Assembly: GCA_947378425.1 (NCBI GenBank)
Contig: CANCJV010000035.1
Location: forward strand, 1-43,714
DNA from: Synechococcaceae cyanobacterium
GTDB lineage: Bacteria > Cyanobacteriota > Cyanobacteriia > PCC-6307 > Cyanobiaceae
DNA: 43,714 nt
Direction: 5' to 3'
The translations under genes were made by a program, and so were the position numbers. Below, in pieces: positions 25,030 to 34,985 of the stretch; within the stretch, counting starts at the first letter, position 1; the number at the start of each line of letters is the position of its first letter. Under the pieces are notes generated by a model. That model was not told where the DNA came from. It worked only from the letters and a program-made list of their open reading frames with translations, and ran no database searches.

Positions 25030-25103
25030 GGGCTGGGGGCTCGGTCGCAGAGAAGACCTCGTTAGTTTTGCGTCTTCTGCGACCCGCTGCGGCAATCCTG
25101 TCC

Positions 25104-26333
25104 ATGGCCGAGCTCCAGGCGCGCTGGCACCAGGCCATGGCCGAGTTGCCCGAAGATCAGTGGCAGCAGCTGCTGGCGCTCCCCGGGGGCGGCCAGGGCG
25201 GTGCTCCGCTGCCCTTCTACGACTGGCACTGGCTGCATCAGCTGGAAGCCAGCGGCAGCATCGTGCCCCGCCAGGGCTGGCAGCCCTGCCATCTGGGCCT
25301 GTGGCGTGGCGAGCGGCTGGTGGCGGTGGCGCCGTTGTATCTCAAGGGCCACAGCTACGGCGAGTTCGTCTTCGACCAGTCCTTCGCCCAGCTCGCCGGC
25401 CAATTGGGCCTGCGCTACTACCCGAAGCTGGTGGGCATGAGTCCGCTCAGCCCGATTCAGGGCTACCGCTTTCTGATGGCTGATGGCGAGGACGCGGCTG
25501 AACTGACCGCCGTGATGTTGGAGCTGATCGACGACTTCTGCCGGCGCAATTCGATCCTCAGCTGCAACTTTCTCTACGTTGATCCCAGCTGGCAGCCTCT
25601 GGCGGAGGCGGCTGGCTGTGCCCTCTGGCTGAATCAGCAGAGCCAGTGGACCAATCCCGGCCATGGTGATTTCGAGGCCTATCTGGCCAGCTTCAATGCC
25701 AATCAACGGCGCAACATCCGCCGCGAGCGCCGGTCCGTGCAGGAGGCCGGTCTGACCGTGACTCCCCTGGCCGGTGAGGAGATTTCCGCTGCCCTGATGC
25801 GGCGCATGCACGATTTCTATGAGCAGCACTGCAGCCGCTGGGGGGCCTGGGGCAGCAAATATCTCAGCCGGGCATTCTTTGAGGCGGCCGCCGCAGAGCT
25901 GCGCCAGCATCTGGTGCTGTTCAGCGCCCACCGGGGCGATCCACAGGAACCGCTGGCCATGTCCCTGTGTGTGCGAGGCGGCGATTCCCTCTGGGGCCGC
26001 TACTGGGGCAGCGACCTGGAGCTCGACAACCTGCATTTCGAGGTCTGCTACTACGCCCCGATCGAATGGGCGATTGCCCAGGGAATCCGCCAGTTCGATC
26101 CCGGTGCCGGTGGTCGCCACAAGCGCCGCCGGGGCTTCATCGCCGAACCGAGGGCCAGCCTGCATCGCTGGAATCAACCCCGTTTCGATGCCATCCTGCG
26201 CCAGTGGCTGCCCGGGGCGAACCAGCAGCTGCTGGCCGAGATCGCCGCGGATAACGCTGAACTGCCGTTCAGTGCTGCCTACGATCCTCCCCATGCCCCT
26301 TCCCGATCCGATGAATCCGCGGCAGAGCCTTGA
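25104..26333 (+). CDS. FemAB/GNAT-like acyltransferase (COG3146, DUF482-type)
   Basis: A 409-residue protein of the double-GNAT family related to peptide-ligating FemAB enzymes. Marks seen: DQSFAQLAGQLGLRYYPKLVG in the first half; FNANQRRNIRRERRSVQEAGL; MHDFYEQHCSRWGAWGSKYLSRAF; LWGRYWGSDLELDNLHFEVCYY; and the strongly conserved FDPGAGGRHKRRRGF. These match what I know as the COG3146 family of proteins annotated as peptidoglycan biosynthesis/recognition, but the reaction is not established. ATG at 25104 leads into a helix (AELQARWHQAM); an upstream extension to 25014 lacks support. The next gene starts inside its 3' end. Confidence 0.87.
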   Translation: MAELQARWHQAMAELPEDQWQQLLALPGGGQGGAPLPFYDWHWLHQLEASGSIVPRQGWQPCHLGLWRGERLVAVAPLYLKGHSYGEFVFDQSFAQLAGQLGLRYYPKLVGMSPLSPIQGYRFLMADGEDAAELTAVMLELIDDFCRRNSILSCNFLYVDPSWQPLAEAAGCALWLNQQSQWTNPGHGDFEAYLASFNANQRRNIRRERRSVQEAGLTVTPLAGEEISAALMRRMHDFYEQHCSRWGAWGSKYLSRAFFEAAAAELRQHLVLFSAHRGDPQEPLAMSLCVRGGDSLWGRYWGSDLELDNLHFEVCYYAPIEWAIAQGIRQFDPGAGGRHKRRRGFIAEPRASLHRWNQPRFDAILRQWLPGANQQLLAEIAADNAELPFSAAYDPPHAPSRSDESAAEP

Positions 26334-26682
26334 TGAGGAGTTGTCGCAGCGCTTCATTGCCCTCGACCCCGCCGGTTACTTCCTGATCAAGCTGGATCGC
26401 CTGGCCGGCGAACTGGTGGCCGAGCACTACGGCAACGGGGTCGACGAGCGGGGTCTGGCCACGGACCCCGACACCGGTGAGGTGCTCAGCTGCCGCGGAA
26501 CCGGGCCGCGCGCGCCGATCGCGACCTACCGGGGGCGCAGTGCCAAGCAGCTCGGCATTGCCCTCACGGAGGGTCCCGGGCCCCACCCGATCAGCTGTCT
26601 CGACCATGCCCTCTACCTGGGGCGGGAGCTGCAGAGGGCGGAGCTGTGCTTGGTCCAGGGTGTCGACTACATCCAGGACTGA
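26293..26682 (+). CDS. DUF4346 domain protein
   Basis: A 129-residue protein with the DUF4346 pattern: YFLIKLDRLAGELVAEHYGN, GLATDPDTGEVLSCRG, IATYRGRSAKQLGIAL, SCLDHALYLGRELQRAEL and a final DYIQD. The domain occurs in cyanobacteria and, from memory, in archaeal proteins related to dihydropteroate synthase; its function is unknown. In this window it lies two genes beyond the PTPS and RibD_C-like genes, which may or may not be meaningful. It starts either at 26293 (41-base overlap with the FemAB-like gene) or at 26311 (MNPRQ, 23-base overlap); neither has a clear ribosome site. Confidence 0.85.
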   Translation: MPLPDPMNPRQSLDEELSQRFIALDPAGYFLIKLDRLAGELVAEHYGNGVDERGLATDPDTGEVLSCRGTGPRAPIATYRGRSAKQLGIALTEGPGPHPISCLDHALYLGRELQRAELCLVQGVDYIQD

Positions 26683-26788
26683 GGACCAGGGCTGAACCTG
26701 GTGATGCTGCCTCAGCCCAGGATCTTCAGACCCTGGCACCGGAAGCAGGCTCGGTGGTGGCTCACTCCCCGAAGGGCGCCACGTCGCT

Positions 26789-28399
26789 TCAGGCCGGCTG
26801 CAGTTCCCGGCTCTGCTCCACCGGTGCTGTCGGGGGATCGGGGGGTAGGGAGGCCAGTTGCTCCTCAATCTCGCGGGTGACGATGCCGCGATATTCCTGG
26901 AAGTGTTCGTTGTGCGCCAGGGTGACGACGAACTGCTCGAAGTTGTTGGGGTTGACCCGGGCGATCTTGAACAGCGACCGCCAGAAGCGCCAGCGGGTGT
27001 TGCGCTGAACGCCCTGACGCCAGATCACGATCGAGAGCGCACGGATGTCGGTCCAGGTGGGCAGGGTGGCCTTGCCAAGAGCAGCGGCCTTGACGTACTT
27101 CTGCCAGCGCGGCTGCCCCATCTTGGTGTAGTAATGGGTGACCCGGTCGATATAGGCGTTGGGTTCGTAGAGTCGGCAGAAAGCATTGACGTATTCGTTG
27201 GCAATATCGCGGATCGGGCGACTGGGAACGAAGTTGAGCAGGTTGGTCTGGTTGACGCCCTTGGCGTCGGCTTGCTCCTGAATCAGGCGGCCTTCCTTCT
27301 CGAGTCGGTGCCAAAGGCCGGTGTTGGGCAGGGCCTGAAGCATGCCCATCATCGCGGCGGGGATGCCGGTGCGGCTCACGAAGGTGACGATGCGATCGCC
27401 TGCGCCGGTCTTCTCGCCGTCAAAGCCGATGATGAAACCCGCCATCACCCGGATCCCGTAGGAGGTGATGCGATCGACCGATTCCTCCAGGGAACTGCGG
27501 GTGTTCTGATGCTTGCCGGCGATCGAGAGGCTGGCCTCATCGGGCGTCTCGATTCCGAGGAAGACGCTGTCGAAGCGGCATTCGGCCATCATCTCCATCA
27601 TCTCGTCATCGGCGGCCAGATCGACGGAGGCCTCGGTGGCAAAGCTGAAGGGATAGTTGCGTTCGATCTGCCATTGCTTGAGGGCGGGCAGCAGCAACTT
27701 GGCATTGCGTTTATTGCCGATGAAGTTGTCATCCACCAGGAAGATGGAGCGGCGCCAACCCAGCTCGTACAGAGATTGGAGCTCGGCGATTAGCTGCTCT
27801 GGAGTCTTGGTGCGGGGCTTGCGCCCGTAGAGCACGATGATGTCGCAGAACTCGCATTGGAACGGGCAACCCCGGGAGAACTGCACCGACATCGAATCGT
27901 AGGCGTCGAGCTCAAGCAGGTCGAAGCGGGGAATCGGCGTGCCGGTGACATCCGGTTTGACCCCGTTGGAGCTGAAGCGTCCGGAGCGCTCACCCTTCTG
28001 GATCGCTTCGATGAACATCGGCAGGGTGATTTCACCCTCGTCGAGCACTTTGAAGTCGGCGAGTTGCAGCTCCGGGGCATCAGGCGTGGAACTGGCGAAG
28101 GGGCCACCCACAGCCACAGGCAAGCCACGCTGTTTGGCCTTGCCGATCTGTGCGGCCATATCGGCCTTCTGCACGATCATCCCGGAGATCACCACCAGTT
28201 CTGCCCAGTCCCATTCGGCCTCGCTTACCTCTCGCACGTTGCGATCGACGAGCTTCATCTCCCAGTCCTGGGGCAGCAGGGCCGCCACAGTGACCATGCC
28301 GAGCGGTGGCAGCAGCACCTTGCGGTTCACCAGCTCGAGGATTTTCTCGTAGCTCCAGAAGGTTTTGGGAAACTCCGGATAGATGAAGAGCGTGCGCAT
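26789..28399 (-). CDS. B12-binding radical SAM protein (DUF4070-type)
   Basis: A 536-residue protein. Residues 1-130 are a cobalamin-binding-like Rossmann domain (MRTLFIYPEFPKTFWSYEK, LPPLGMVTVAALLPQDWEMKLVDRNV, VVISGMIVQKADM); residues about 170-380 are a radical SAM barrel with the cluster motif CPFQCEFC and later FVLGIET- and GIRVMAGFIIGFDGE-like segments; the C-terminal part matches the DUF4070 extension as I know it. Members methylate or rearrange unactivated carbons; hopanoid C2-methylase HpnP belongs to this broader group, and the N-terminus resembles it, but no hopanoid gene lies nearby, so I do not assign a substrate. The ATG at 28399 starts the domain exactly. It stands alone, divergent from the petL candidate. 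Confidence 0.88.
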   Translation of the reverse strand: MRTLFIYPEFPKTFWSYEKILELVNRKVLLPPLGMVTVAALLPQDWEMKLVDRNVREVSEAEWDWAELVVISGMIVQKADMAAQIGKAKQRGLPVAVGGPFASSTPDAPELQLADFKVLDEGEITLPMFIEAIQKGERSGRFSSNGVKPDVTGTPIPRFDLLELDAYDSMSVQFSRGCPFQCEFCDIIVLYGRKPRTKTPEQLIAELQSLYELGWRRSIFLVDDNFIGNKRNAKLLLPALKQWQIERNYPFSFATEASVDLAADDEMMEMMAECRFDSVFLGIETPDEASLSIAGKHQNTRSSLEESVDRITSYGIRVMAGFIIGFDGEKTGAGDRIVTFVSRTGIPAAMMGMLQALPNTGLWHRLEKEGRLIQEQADAKGVNQTNLLNFVPSRPIRDIANEYVNAFCRLYEPNAYIDRVTHYYTKMGQPRWQKYVKAAALGKATLPTWTDIRALSIVIWRQGVQRNTRWRFWRSLFKIARVNPNNFEQFVVTLAHNEHFQEYRGIVTREIEEQLASLPPDPPTAPVEQSRELQPA

Positions 28400-28659
28400 G
28401 CGGAGTGCTGACGGAGAGTGCTGATCGGAGAGGAGGGATGGGCCCTCATCGCCTGCATGGCGGTTCGGGGATGCTGGATAAGGAGCTGCTGGATTCGGAG
28501 CTCGGAGAAGCCGCCACGGAACAAGTCACGCAACCTTAAATGGTTCCTGGCGTACCCGTCGCCCCGATTGACAGCGTTCCGCCTGTCCCCGTGCAGCCTT
28601 TGCACCAGCCACGGCCTGTCCTCTGCTGTAATGGCATCTCCTTCTTTGCGGTTGCGGCC

Positions 28660-28752
28660 ATGGGTGTGGCGATCTATCTGGCACTGGTGGGCGGTGGCCT
28701 CACCGCTGCGTTCCTCTCGGCCGTCATCCTCAAGGGCGTCAAACTGATCTGA
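28660..28752 (+). CDS. petL: Candidate cytochrome b6f subunit PetL
   Basis: A 30-residue single-helix peptide starting at the ATG of 28660: MGVAIYLALVGGGLTAAFLS, then [10 protein letters not shown]. PetL proteins are 30-32 residues, one transmembrane helix, with a Tyr near the N-terminus and a C-terminal (K/R)xx(I/V)KLI; this peptide fits size, hydrophobicity and the ending. PetL stabilises the dimeric b6f complex in the thylakoid. A longer open frame reaches back to 28540, but that leader is Pro/Val-rich and unlike any PetL, so I prefer the short form. No clear ribosome site precedes it. Its stop overlaps the MFS gene's 3' end by 14 bases. It could instead be another one-helix photosynthetic peptide. 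Confidence 0.55.
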   Translation: MGVAIYLALVGGGLTAAFLSAVILKGVKLI

Positions 28753-29968
28753 GCCGCAGGCCACCGCGCCTGAACAGCTCCAGGATGCCCAGCACCAGCC
28801 CGGCACTGCCCATCACGGCGAAGGTGGCGCTCAGCCCCACCTTCATGCTCAACAGGGCTGCCAGCAGTCCGCTCAGGCCGCCGCCGCCGAGAAAGGCGAT
28901 CTGACCGAGGCCGGCCATGCGTCCTCGCAGCACCATCGGAGCTCCCAGCTGGCCGATCAGGTTGGTGCCACTGAGCAGGCAAGCGGTACCGGCTCCGATC
29001 AGGAAGGTCATCGCCAGGCTCATCGCCAGGCCACGGGAGGCGGCCATGCCCAGTTGCGCCAGGGCTGTGACCATCAGGCAGCTGCCCAGCAGCAGTCCTG
29101 GTCGCTGGCTGAGGGCCTGGCTGTTGCGCTGCAGCACAACACCACCGCAGATGCTGCCGGCAGCCAGCACACTCGTGAACAGCCCAAGGGCCTGGGGGGA
29201 GGGCCCCAGCAGCTTGGCGGCGATCAGGGCGGCCAGGCCGGGGTGGAAGAAGCTCACCAGGCAGGCCAGGGCGGTGAAGCGCAGCACGTGCCGCAGAGTG
29301 GGGCCGCACTCCCTCCAGGCCGTCGCCAGGGAGGCCCTGGCTCCACCGGCACTGCGCTGTTCTGCCTCCCGGTTGGGTTGCAACAGCCAGAGCACTGAGG
29401 CGATCGGCAGCAGATAGCTGGCCGCATCGATCGTCAGCGCCAGGGTTGGCCCGCTCAGGGCCAGCAGCCAGCCCCCCAACGGCGGGCCCACCAGCTTGCC
29501 GACGTTGAAGATCACGGAGAAGCTCGTCAGGTAGGGGGCCAGCTGCTCCGGCTCGTCCACCAGCAGGGCGCAGTACTTGTTGCGCGCCGTCAGTTCATAA
29601 CTGCTGGAGACACCCACCACCAGGGTGCTCAGCAGCAGCAGGCTCACCTGGGCGCCTCCCGTCAGCAGCGGGATGGCCAGGGCCCCGAGGCTTCCCCCCG
29701 CAAACAGCCCCCACTGGGCACGGATCAGCACCTTTTCGCAGCCGAGCCGATCGGTCATCACCCCGGCGGCGCCGCTGATCAGCAGGGCCGGCAAGGCGAG
29801 GGCGCCGAAGTGCATGGCCAGCAGGACCGGATTGCTGCTGTCATGCAGCAGGATCCAGCCCTTGGCGGTGATGCCCGCAAAGGAGCCAGCGGTGCTCAGG
29901 CCCGAAGCCCACAGGAAGACACCGCGCTGATGGCGCCGCAGCCATCCTCCCGGGGCTGGTGGGTTCAA
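28739..29968 (-). CDS. MFS transporter (EntS-like exporter group)
   Basis: A 409-residue protein with about twelve hydrophobic helices. [24 protein letters not shown] at the start and [16 protein letters not shown] in the first cytoplasmic loop (the DRxGxxxxL-type motif A) place it in the major facilitator superfamily, closest in style to MFS_3 exporters such as EntS. A siderophore or drug export role is a family guess. It is coupled to rimO by a four-base ATGA overlap, although no functional link is known. Confidence 0.85.
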   Translation of the reverse strand: MNPPAPGGWLRRHQRGVFLWASGLSTAGSFAGITAKGWILLHDSSNPVLLAMHFGALALPALLISGAAGVMTDRLGCEKVLIRAQWGLFAGGSLGALAIPLLTGGAQVSLLLLSTLVVGVSSSYELTARNKYCALLVDEPEQLAPYLTSFSVIFNVGKLVGPPLGGWLLALSGPTLALTIDAASYLLPIASVLWLLQPNREAEQRSAGGARASLATAWRECGPTLRHVLRFTALACLVSFFHPGLAALIAAKLLGPSPQALGLFTSVLAAGSICGGVVLQRNSQALSQRPGLLLGSCLMVTALAQLGMAASRGLAMSLAMTFLIGAGTACLLSGTNLIGQLGAPMVLRGRMAGLGQIAFLGGGGLSGLLAALLSMKVGLSATFAVMGSAGLVLGILELFRRGGLRLRSV

Positions 29969-31341
29969 ACGACTGACTGCCGTGCCTGCAGGGCGTCCTG
30001 CACCATGGCGGCGGCGCCGACCACCTCACCCTGCAGGTCGTAACTGTCGGAACTGAGGATCCGCACCGGCACCAGGGTGCCTGGTGCGGCGCAGAGGCCC
30101 CCGAGCCCTGGTCGCACGTGCACCTCGCCATCGACGTCGGGGGCGAAGCGGCCGCAGCGACCGATCATCTCGCCGCTGCTGGGGTTCTCCTGTTCGATCA
30201 GCACATCGACGATGCGGCCGATCCAGGCGGCGTTGCGCTCGCCGGCGATCGGCTGCTGCAGTGCCATCAACCGGTCTTTGCGTTCCCGGGCGATTTCGGC
30301 GGGCACGGGATTGGCCAGGTCGACGGCGGCGGTGCCCTCTTCCGGCGAGAAGGTGAACACTCCCACGTGGTCGAAGCGCTGTTCGGCCACGAAATCCAGC
30401 AGGTGCTGGAAGTGCTCCTCGGTCTCGCCGGGGAAGCCGACGATGAAGGTGGTGCGCAGCACCGCCTCCGGCAGCTGCTCGCGGATGCGGCTCAGCAGGC
30501 CGCCGGTGATGCCCTCCTGCCAAGGGCGATTCATCGCCCGAAGCACCTCGGGATGGCTGTGCTGCAGGGGCAGATCCAGATAGGGCAGCACGTTCGGCAC
30601 CTCGCGGTAGGCCGCGAGCACCTCGGAGGTCAGCCCGGTGGGATAGGCGTAGTGCACCCGGATCCAGGGAATCTCCACCTCCCCCAGGGCCCGCAGCAGG
30701 TCGTCGAGCCTGGGTTTGCCGTAGAGGTCGAGGCCGTAATTGGTGGTGATCTGGCTGATCAGAATCAGTTCCTGCACCCCTTGGGCCGCCAGGCTGTGGG
30801 CTTCGGCCACGATCGATTCGATCGTGCGTGAGCGCTGGTTGCCGCGCAGCTTCGGAATGATGCAGAAGGCGCAGCGGTAATCGCAGCCTTCGGCCACCTT
30901 GAGGTAGGCCACCGCCTCGGAGGTGGTGCGATAGCGGGGCAGGTGTTCATCGCCGACGAAGGTGGGGTTGGCGCTCACCTGATTCACCCGCTCGCCCGCC
31001 TCCACCCGTTTCAGCACCTCGACGATGTGCTGGTAGTCGCCGGTGCCGACGATCGCCCGGGCCTCCGGCAGGGACTCCAGCAACTCCTGCTGGAAGTGCT
31101 GGGCCAGGCAGCCCGCAATGATCAGTTCCTTGCCCTGCTCCGCCAGTTCCACCAGGGTGCGCACCGATTCCTCGCGGGCGTCCTGGATGAAGCTGCAGGT
31201 GTTCACGACCACAACGGTGGCTTCCCGCTCATCGGCGCTGACGCCGTAGCCCGCCTGGGCCAGCAGGCCGAGCATGTGCTCGGTGTCCACCCGGTTCTTC
31301 TCGCAGCCCAGATGGGCAAAGGCGATGGTGGGCAATCCCAT
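29965..31341 (-). CDS. rimO: Ribosomal protein S12 methylthiotransferase
   Basis: A 458-residue RimO, the radical SAM enzyme that adds a methylthio group to the conserved Asp of ribosomal protein S12. N-terminal UPF0004 cysteines are in [18 protein letters not shown] and IAGCLAQ; the SAM cluster cysteines are in [16 protein letters not shown]; a TRAM domain forms the C-terminus ([18 protein letters not shown]). LGCEKN and the Ser/Phe after NTC favour RimO over MiaB. The ATG at 31341 opens [16 protein letters not shown]; an upstream frame extension to 31629 lies over the divergent VKOR gene and is not credible. About 90 bases separate the two starts. Confidence 0.94.
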   Translation of the reverse strand: MGLPTIAFAHLGCEKNRVDTEHMLGLLAQAGYGVSADEREATVVVVNTCSFIQDAREESVRTLVELAEQGKELIIAGCLAQHFQQELLESLPEARAIVGTGDYQHIVEVLKRVEAGERVNQVSANPTFVGDEHLPRYRTTSEAVAYLKVAEGCDYRCAFCIIPKLRGNQRSRTIESIVAEAHSLAAQGVQELILISQITTNYGLDLYGKPRLDDLLRALGEVEIPWIRVHYAYPTGLTSEVLAAYREVPNVLPYLDLPLQHSHPEVLRAMNRPWQEGITGGLLSRIREQLPEAVLRTTFIVGFPGETEEHFQHLLDFVAEQRFDHVGVFTFSPEEGTAAVDLANPVPAEIARERKDRLMALQQPIAGERNAAWIGRIVDVLIEQENPSSGEMIGRCGRFAPDVDGEVHVRPGLGGLCAAPGTLVPVRILSSDSYDLQGEVVGAAAMVQDALQARQSVV

Positions 31342-31432
31342 GGGGTGGAGTCGGGGCCAATAGACCACCCTATGCAACTTGCGGCGTGGTTCCGCTGCGA
31401 CTGCGAGAATCCTGCCAGTCCTGCCCGTGCCC

Positions 31433-32350
31433 GTGACCTCCACCCGTCTGGCCGATCGTCTCAACAGCCGTCGCCGCCCCGAGAGCGGCCGGCGCTGGGT
31501 GCGGATCGTGATGGCCGTGCTCGCCACGATCGGCACCCTCGACACCGGTTCAATCACGCTCAAGCGCTGGGGTCTGCTCGGTCCCCTGCTCTGCCCCGGG
31601 GGCAGCGGCGATTGCGACAAGGTGCTCAACAGCGCCTGGGGCTCGCTCTTCGGTCAGCCCCTGTCCCTGTTCGGCTGTCTGGCTTACCTGGCGGTGCTGC
31701 TGCTGGCCCTGGTGCCGCTGGTGTTCAAGGGGGAGAGCCGCAGCACCCTGAACGAGCGCAGCTGGTGGGGGCTGTTCCTGGTCAGCACCGGCATGGCGGT
31801 GTTCAGCCTGCTGCTGATGGGTCTGATGCTCTTCCGCATCCAGGCGTTCTGCCCGTTCTGTGTGCTGTCGGCGATCCTGAGTGTGTCGCTGCTGGTGCTC
31901 AGCTTGTTCGGCAATGACTGGAGCGACCGAGGCCAGTTGATCTTCCGGGGGGTGTTGACGGCCCTGCTGATCACGGTCCTGGGCCTGGGCTGGTCCACCG
32001 CTGTCGGGCGGCCGGCGGAGCCTGTCGGCAAGGGCATGCCGATCCCGGTCACCACCGCCAGCACCCCGGCGACCCTCGCCCTGGCGGATCACCTCACCAA
32101 GGTGGGCGCCAAGATGTACAGCGCCTACTGGTGTCCCCACTGCCACGAGCAGAAGGAACTGTTCGGCAAGCAGGCCACGGAGAAGCTCACCATCGTCGAA
32201 TGCGCCCCGGATGGCCACAACAGTCAGGCCGCCCTGTGCAACGCCAAGAAGATCGATGGATACCCTTCCTGGGAGATCAACGGCAAGATCGATTCCGGCG
32301 TCAAGCCCCTGGCCAAGCTGGCCGAGATGAGTGGCTTCAAGGGAGGCTGA
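31433..32350 (+). CDS. Vitamin K epoxide reductase-thioredoxin fusion
   Basis: A 305-residue disulfide-forming protein (bacterial VKOR, called LTO1 in plants). Four to five transmembrane helices hold loop cysteines C54 and C61 (CPGGSGDC) and the quinone-site CPFC (C140/C143). Residues 210-305 are a thioredoxin-like domain with WCPHC (C234/C237) facing the lumen or periplasm. Electrons pass from substrate proteins via the Trx domain to VKOR and then quinone; in chloroplasts the homologue supports PSII assembly. The start is uncertain: GTG at 31433 gives [13 protein letters not shown] at 31379 would add 18 residues. Length and cysteine spacing match the structurally known Synechococcus enzyme. 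Confidence 0.94.
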   Translation: MTSTRLADRLNSRRRPESGRRWVRIVMAVLATIGTLDTGSITLKRWGLLGPLLCPGGSGDCDKVLNSAWGSLFGQPLSLFGCLAYLAVLLLALVPLVFKGESRSTLNERSWWGLFLVSTGMAVFSLLLMGLMLFRIQAFCPFCVLSAILSVSLLVLSLFGNDWSDRGQLIFRGVLTALLITVLGLGWSTAVGRPAEPVGKGMPIPVTTASTPATLALADHLTKVGAKMYSAYWCPHCHEQKELFGKQATEKLTIVECAPDGHNSQAALCNAKKIDGYPSWEINGKIDSGVKPLAKLAEMSGFKGG

Positions 32351-33016
32351 TCCCTCGGATCACTTCGGCGGTTTCGAGGCGGGATCGTCCGGGTCGCTGG
32401 GGCCAGAGCTTGTGCCCGGCGGCTGAGCCGAGGTCCGAGTACCACCCCTTCGGCCCTGCAAGCGCGAGGTCGTCTCCGACACGTTCGACTCAGCCATCAA
32501 GTCCTGCGACATTCACTGGTGCGCCCGGAGCTTGCTCTGCACAGCCCAATCTGGACAGGGCACAGGTGTGAGATTGACCCCACGGAGTCATCTGCGTAAT
32601 CAAGAGGCTTGATCGGCCAACAGGCGCCCGGCAGCCTGTTGCGGTTGAGTGCCCAATCAGCAGAGGAGGCCGTCGCCTTCAGCAGGGAGATGCAGACCGC
32701 CATCGAGCTGAGCCTGCAGGGAAGGGAGTCTGCCGTGCCGCTTCGCCTCGATCCTTTCGTCCAGCCAACGATGTCGAGGCGCGAAGCGCCCAGGTGTGGG
32801 TCGCCGCTCGGAACGGCCTGAGACGCTCTTGGTCGTGGCCGTGGAACGCCTGCGGAGTGCCCTCGCAACGGGCGGCCTGATCACCCAGACAGCCCCGCCA
32901 CTCCTGGGAGTGGCGCCAAGACACCTGGTGAACCGGTGACCTGGCCGGCGATGGCTTGGAGGGATCAGCCTCCCGCTGGTGCCAACGCACTGCCGAGCCG
33001 CTTCTGCGGATCCTGT
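32351..33016. other. Gene-poor stretch between VKOR-Trx and nadB
   Basis: About 665 bases without a credible intact gene. Plus-strand frames give fragments with reasonable composition: residues like AQSAEEAVAFSREMQTAIEL (about 32654-32713) and a second piece near 32823-32940 with VVAVERLRSALATGGLITQT. They are in different frames and broken by stops, so this may be a decayed gene. I recognise no family and find no transposase or RNA. Confidence 0.4.
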
Positions 33017-34714
33017 TCAGGCCCCCTCGGCCTGCCTGTCGGAGACGGCCACGGTTCTGGGCCGCTGTCCGAGCCGTTGCTGCGTGTGCCGCCGCCAGTA
33101 GGAGGTGCTGGCCGGGGCATCGGTGCGGAAGTGACCGCCACGGCTCTCGGTGCGGAACAGGGCCGCTTCCATCAGCAGGTTGGCGAGCACCAGACGCTGG
33201 TGCAGGTTCTGCTGGCTCAGCAAGGCCTGGAGTTGCGGCGGAGTGAGCTCCAGGCACTGCCCAGGCTCGAGATCATGACTGGCTCGGATCAGGGGACTGT
33301 GGCTGAGCTGGGCCCGTTGCAGGGCCACCTCTCGCAGGGCGGGGGCCAGGCTGCTGGCTTGCCGCTCCACCCCGGCCACGGCCCAACACAGCTGGCGCAG
33401 TCGGCCGATGGCCTGATGCGGCTCCAGCGGCTCCCCATCGCCGGGGCCGTTCCAGTGTCGTTCGGCCGGCTCAGGGCCCTGCGGCGGCAGGGGCTGCAGT
33501 TGGATCGAAGCCAGTTGCCGGGCAAACACCAGACACTCCATCAGGGAGTTGCTGGCCAACCGGTTGGCGCCATGGACGCCGGTGCAGGCCACTTCGCCCA
33601 CGGCATAGAGCCCCGGCAGGCTGGTGGCGGCCTGGAGATCGGTGGCGATGCCGCCCATCCAGTAGTGGGCCGCCGGCGCGACGGGGATCGGCTGGGTCGT
33701 CGGCTCCAGCCCCAGATTGCGGCAGCGCCCCAGGATGGTGGGGAATTGGCGTTCCAGGCGCTCGCGTCCCACCGGCCTCAGGTCGAGCCAGAGGTGATCC
33801 ACCCCCTGGGCCTGCATGCAGCGGGCCAGGGCCCGACTCACCTGGTCGCGGGGGGCCAGATCGCCGCCGGCCAGATGGTCCACCGGGCTGTGTCCGCAGG
33901 CGTCCTGTAGCCGGGCCCCTTCGCCGCGCACCGCTTCGGAGATCAGGAAATGGGGGGCTCCCGGCAGCATCAGGGCGGTGGGATGGAATTGCACGAACTC
34001 CAGATCCCGCACCTCGGCTCCGGCGCTCCAGGCCATGGCCACGCCGTCGCCACTGGCCTGGGTGGGGTTGGTGGTGTGGGCGAAGAGATGGCCGCCGCCG
34101 CCGCTGGCCAGCACCACAGCGCCACAGCGCAGCCAGCGCAACCTGGTGCCATCGATCACCTGGAGGCCGACGCAGCGGCCCGCCTCCATCCAGAGTTGCA
34201 GCGCCTGCATGCCCTTGCGCTGGACCAGCCCGGGCCGGCGCAGCACTTCCCGCTCCAGTGCATCCACCAGGGCGCCGCCGGTGCGGTCCTGGGCGTGCAG
34301 CACGCGGCGATGGCTGTGGGCCGCCTCCAGGGTGGTGCTCAGCTCCTGGCCATGGCGGTCGAAGTCCATGCCCAGCCTCAGCAGCTGCTCCACACAGGCT
34401 GGCGCCTGGCGCACCAGCAGCTCCACCGCCTCGCGATCGCAGAGGCCGGCTCCGGCCCTCAGGGTGTCCTCGATGTGGCTCTGAAAGCTGTCCTCCCTGC
34501 CGGTCACCGCCGCGATGCCGCCCTGGGCCCAGCGGCTGGCGGAGGGAGGTCCGCCGACCTTGCTCAGCAGCAGCACCCGCAGTTCCGCCGGCAGCGCCAG
34601 GCAGGTCATCAGGCCGGCGGCACCGCTGCCCACCACCACCACATCCCACAGGCCTGGCAGGGGGGCTGCCGCGGATGCCGGATCCTGGGCCGCCAGGACT
34701 GGTGCCGATGCCAT
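33017..34714 (-). CDS. nadB: L-aspartate oxidase
   Basis: A 565-residue flavoprotein that oxidises L-aspartate to iminoaspartate, the first step of NAD biosynthesis. FAD motif WDVVVVGSGAAGLMTCLAL, then ASRWAQGGIAAV, AHSHRRVLHAQDRTG, ASGGGGHLFAHTTNP, EFVQFHPTAL, SEAVRGEGA, AAHYWMGGIATD and ALYAVGEVACTGVHGANRLASNSL-type blocks follow in the order of the succinate dehydrogenase/fumarate reductase flavoprotein family; the last block is diagnostic for NadB. The ATG at 34714 is the first start and leaves a 20-residue Ala/Pro-rich lead. It stands as a single gene. Confidence 0.95.
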   Translation of the reverse strand: MASAPVLAAQDPASAAAPLPGLWDVVVVGSGAAGLMTCLALPAELRVLLLSKVGGPPSASRWAQGGIAAVTGREDSFQSHIEDTLRAGAGLCDREAVELLVRQAPACVEQLLRLGMDFDRHGQELSTTLEAAHSHRRVLHAQDRTGGALVDALEREVLRRPGLVQRKGMQALQLWMEAGRCVGLQVIDGTRLRWLRCGAVVLASGGGGHLFAHTTNPTQASGDGVAMAWSAGAEVRDLEFVQFHPTALMLPGAPHFLISEAVRGEGARLQDACGHSPVDHLAGGDLAPRDQVSRALARCMQAQGVDHLWLDLRPVGRERLERQFPTILGRCRNLGLEPTTQPIPVAPAAHYWMGGIATDLQAATSLPGLYAVGEVACTGVHGANRLASNSLMECLVFARQLASIQLQPLPPQGPEPAERHWNGPGDGEPLEPHQAIGRLRQLCWAVAGVERQASSLAPALREVALQRAQLSHSPLIRASHDLEPGQCLELTPPQLQALLSQQNLHQRLVLANLLMEAALFRTESRGGHFRTDAPASTSYWRRHTQQRLGQRPRTVAVSDRQAEGA

Positions 34715-34767
34715 CGCCTGTCCGCAGCGCTGCTGAGCCTATGGGAGAGGGGTGATCGGCAACACAG

Positions 34768-34794
34768 AAAAAAGCCGCCGGTGATACCGGCGGC
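34768..34794 (-). terminator. Rho-independent terminator of psbU (minus strand)
   Basis: Read on the minus strand, GCCGCCGGT pairs perfectly with ACCGGCGGC around an ATC loop and is followed by six Ts. It lies about 190 bases after the psbU stop and before nadB. Confidence 0.85.
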
Positions 34795-34985
34795 CTGGGA
34801 GAGGGAATCGCTTGTTGGGATGCTGGGGTGCCAGAACTGGGAAAAAATCCAGTCACGACCTGATGAGATCGGTTTGATCTTCGATGAACAGGGGTCTCGA
34901 AGCCCGTTCAGCGGTGACAACGAAAGATTCGATCCTGCCGATCGGGCCGATCCTTGATGACCCGATCAGAAGGATCGACGCTGAT

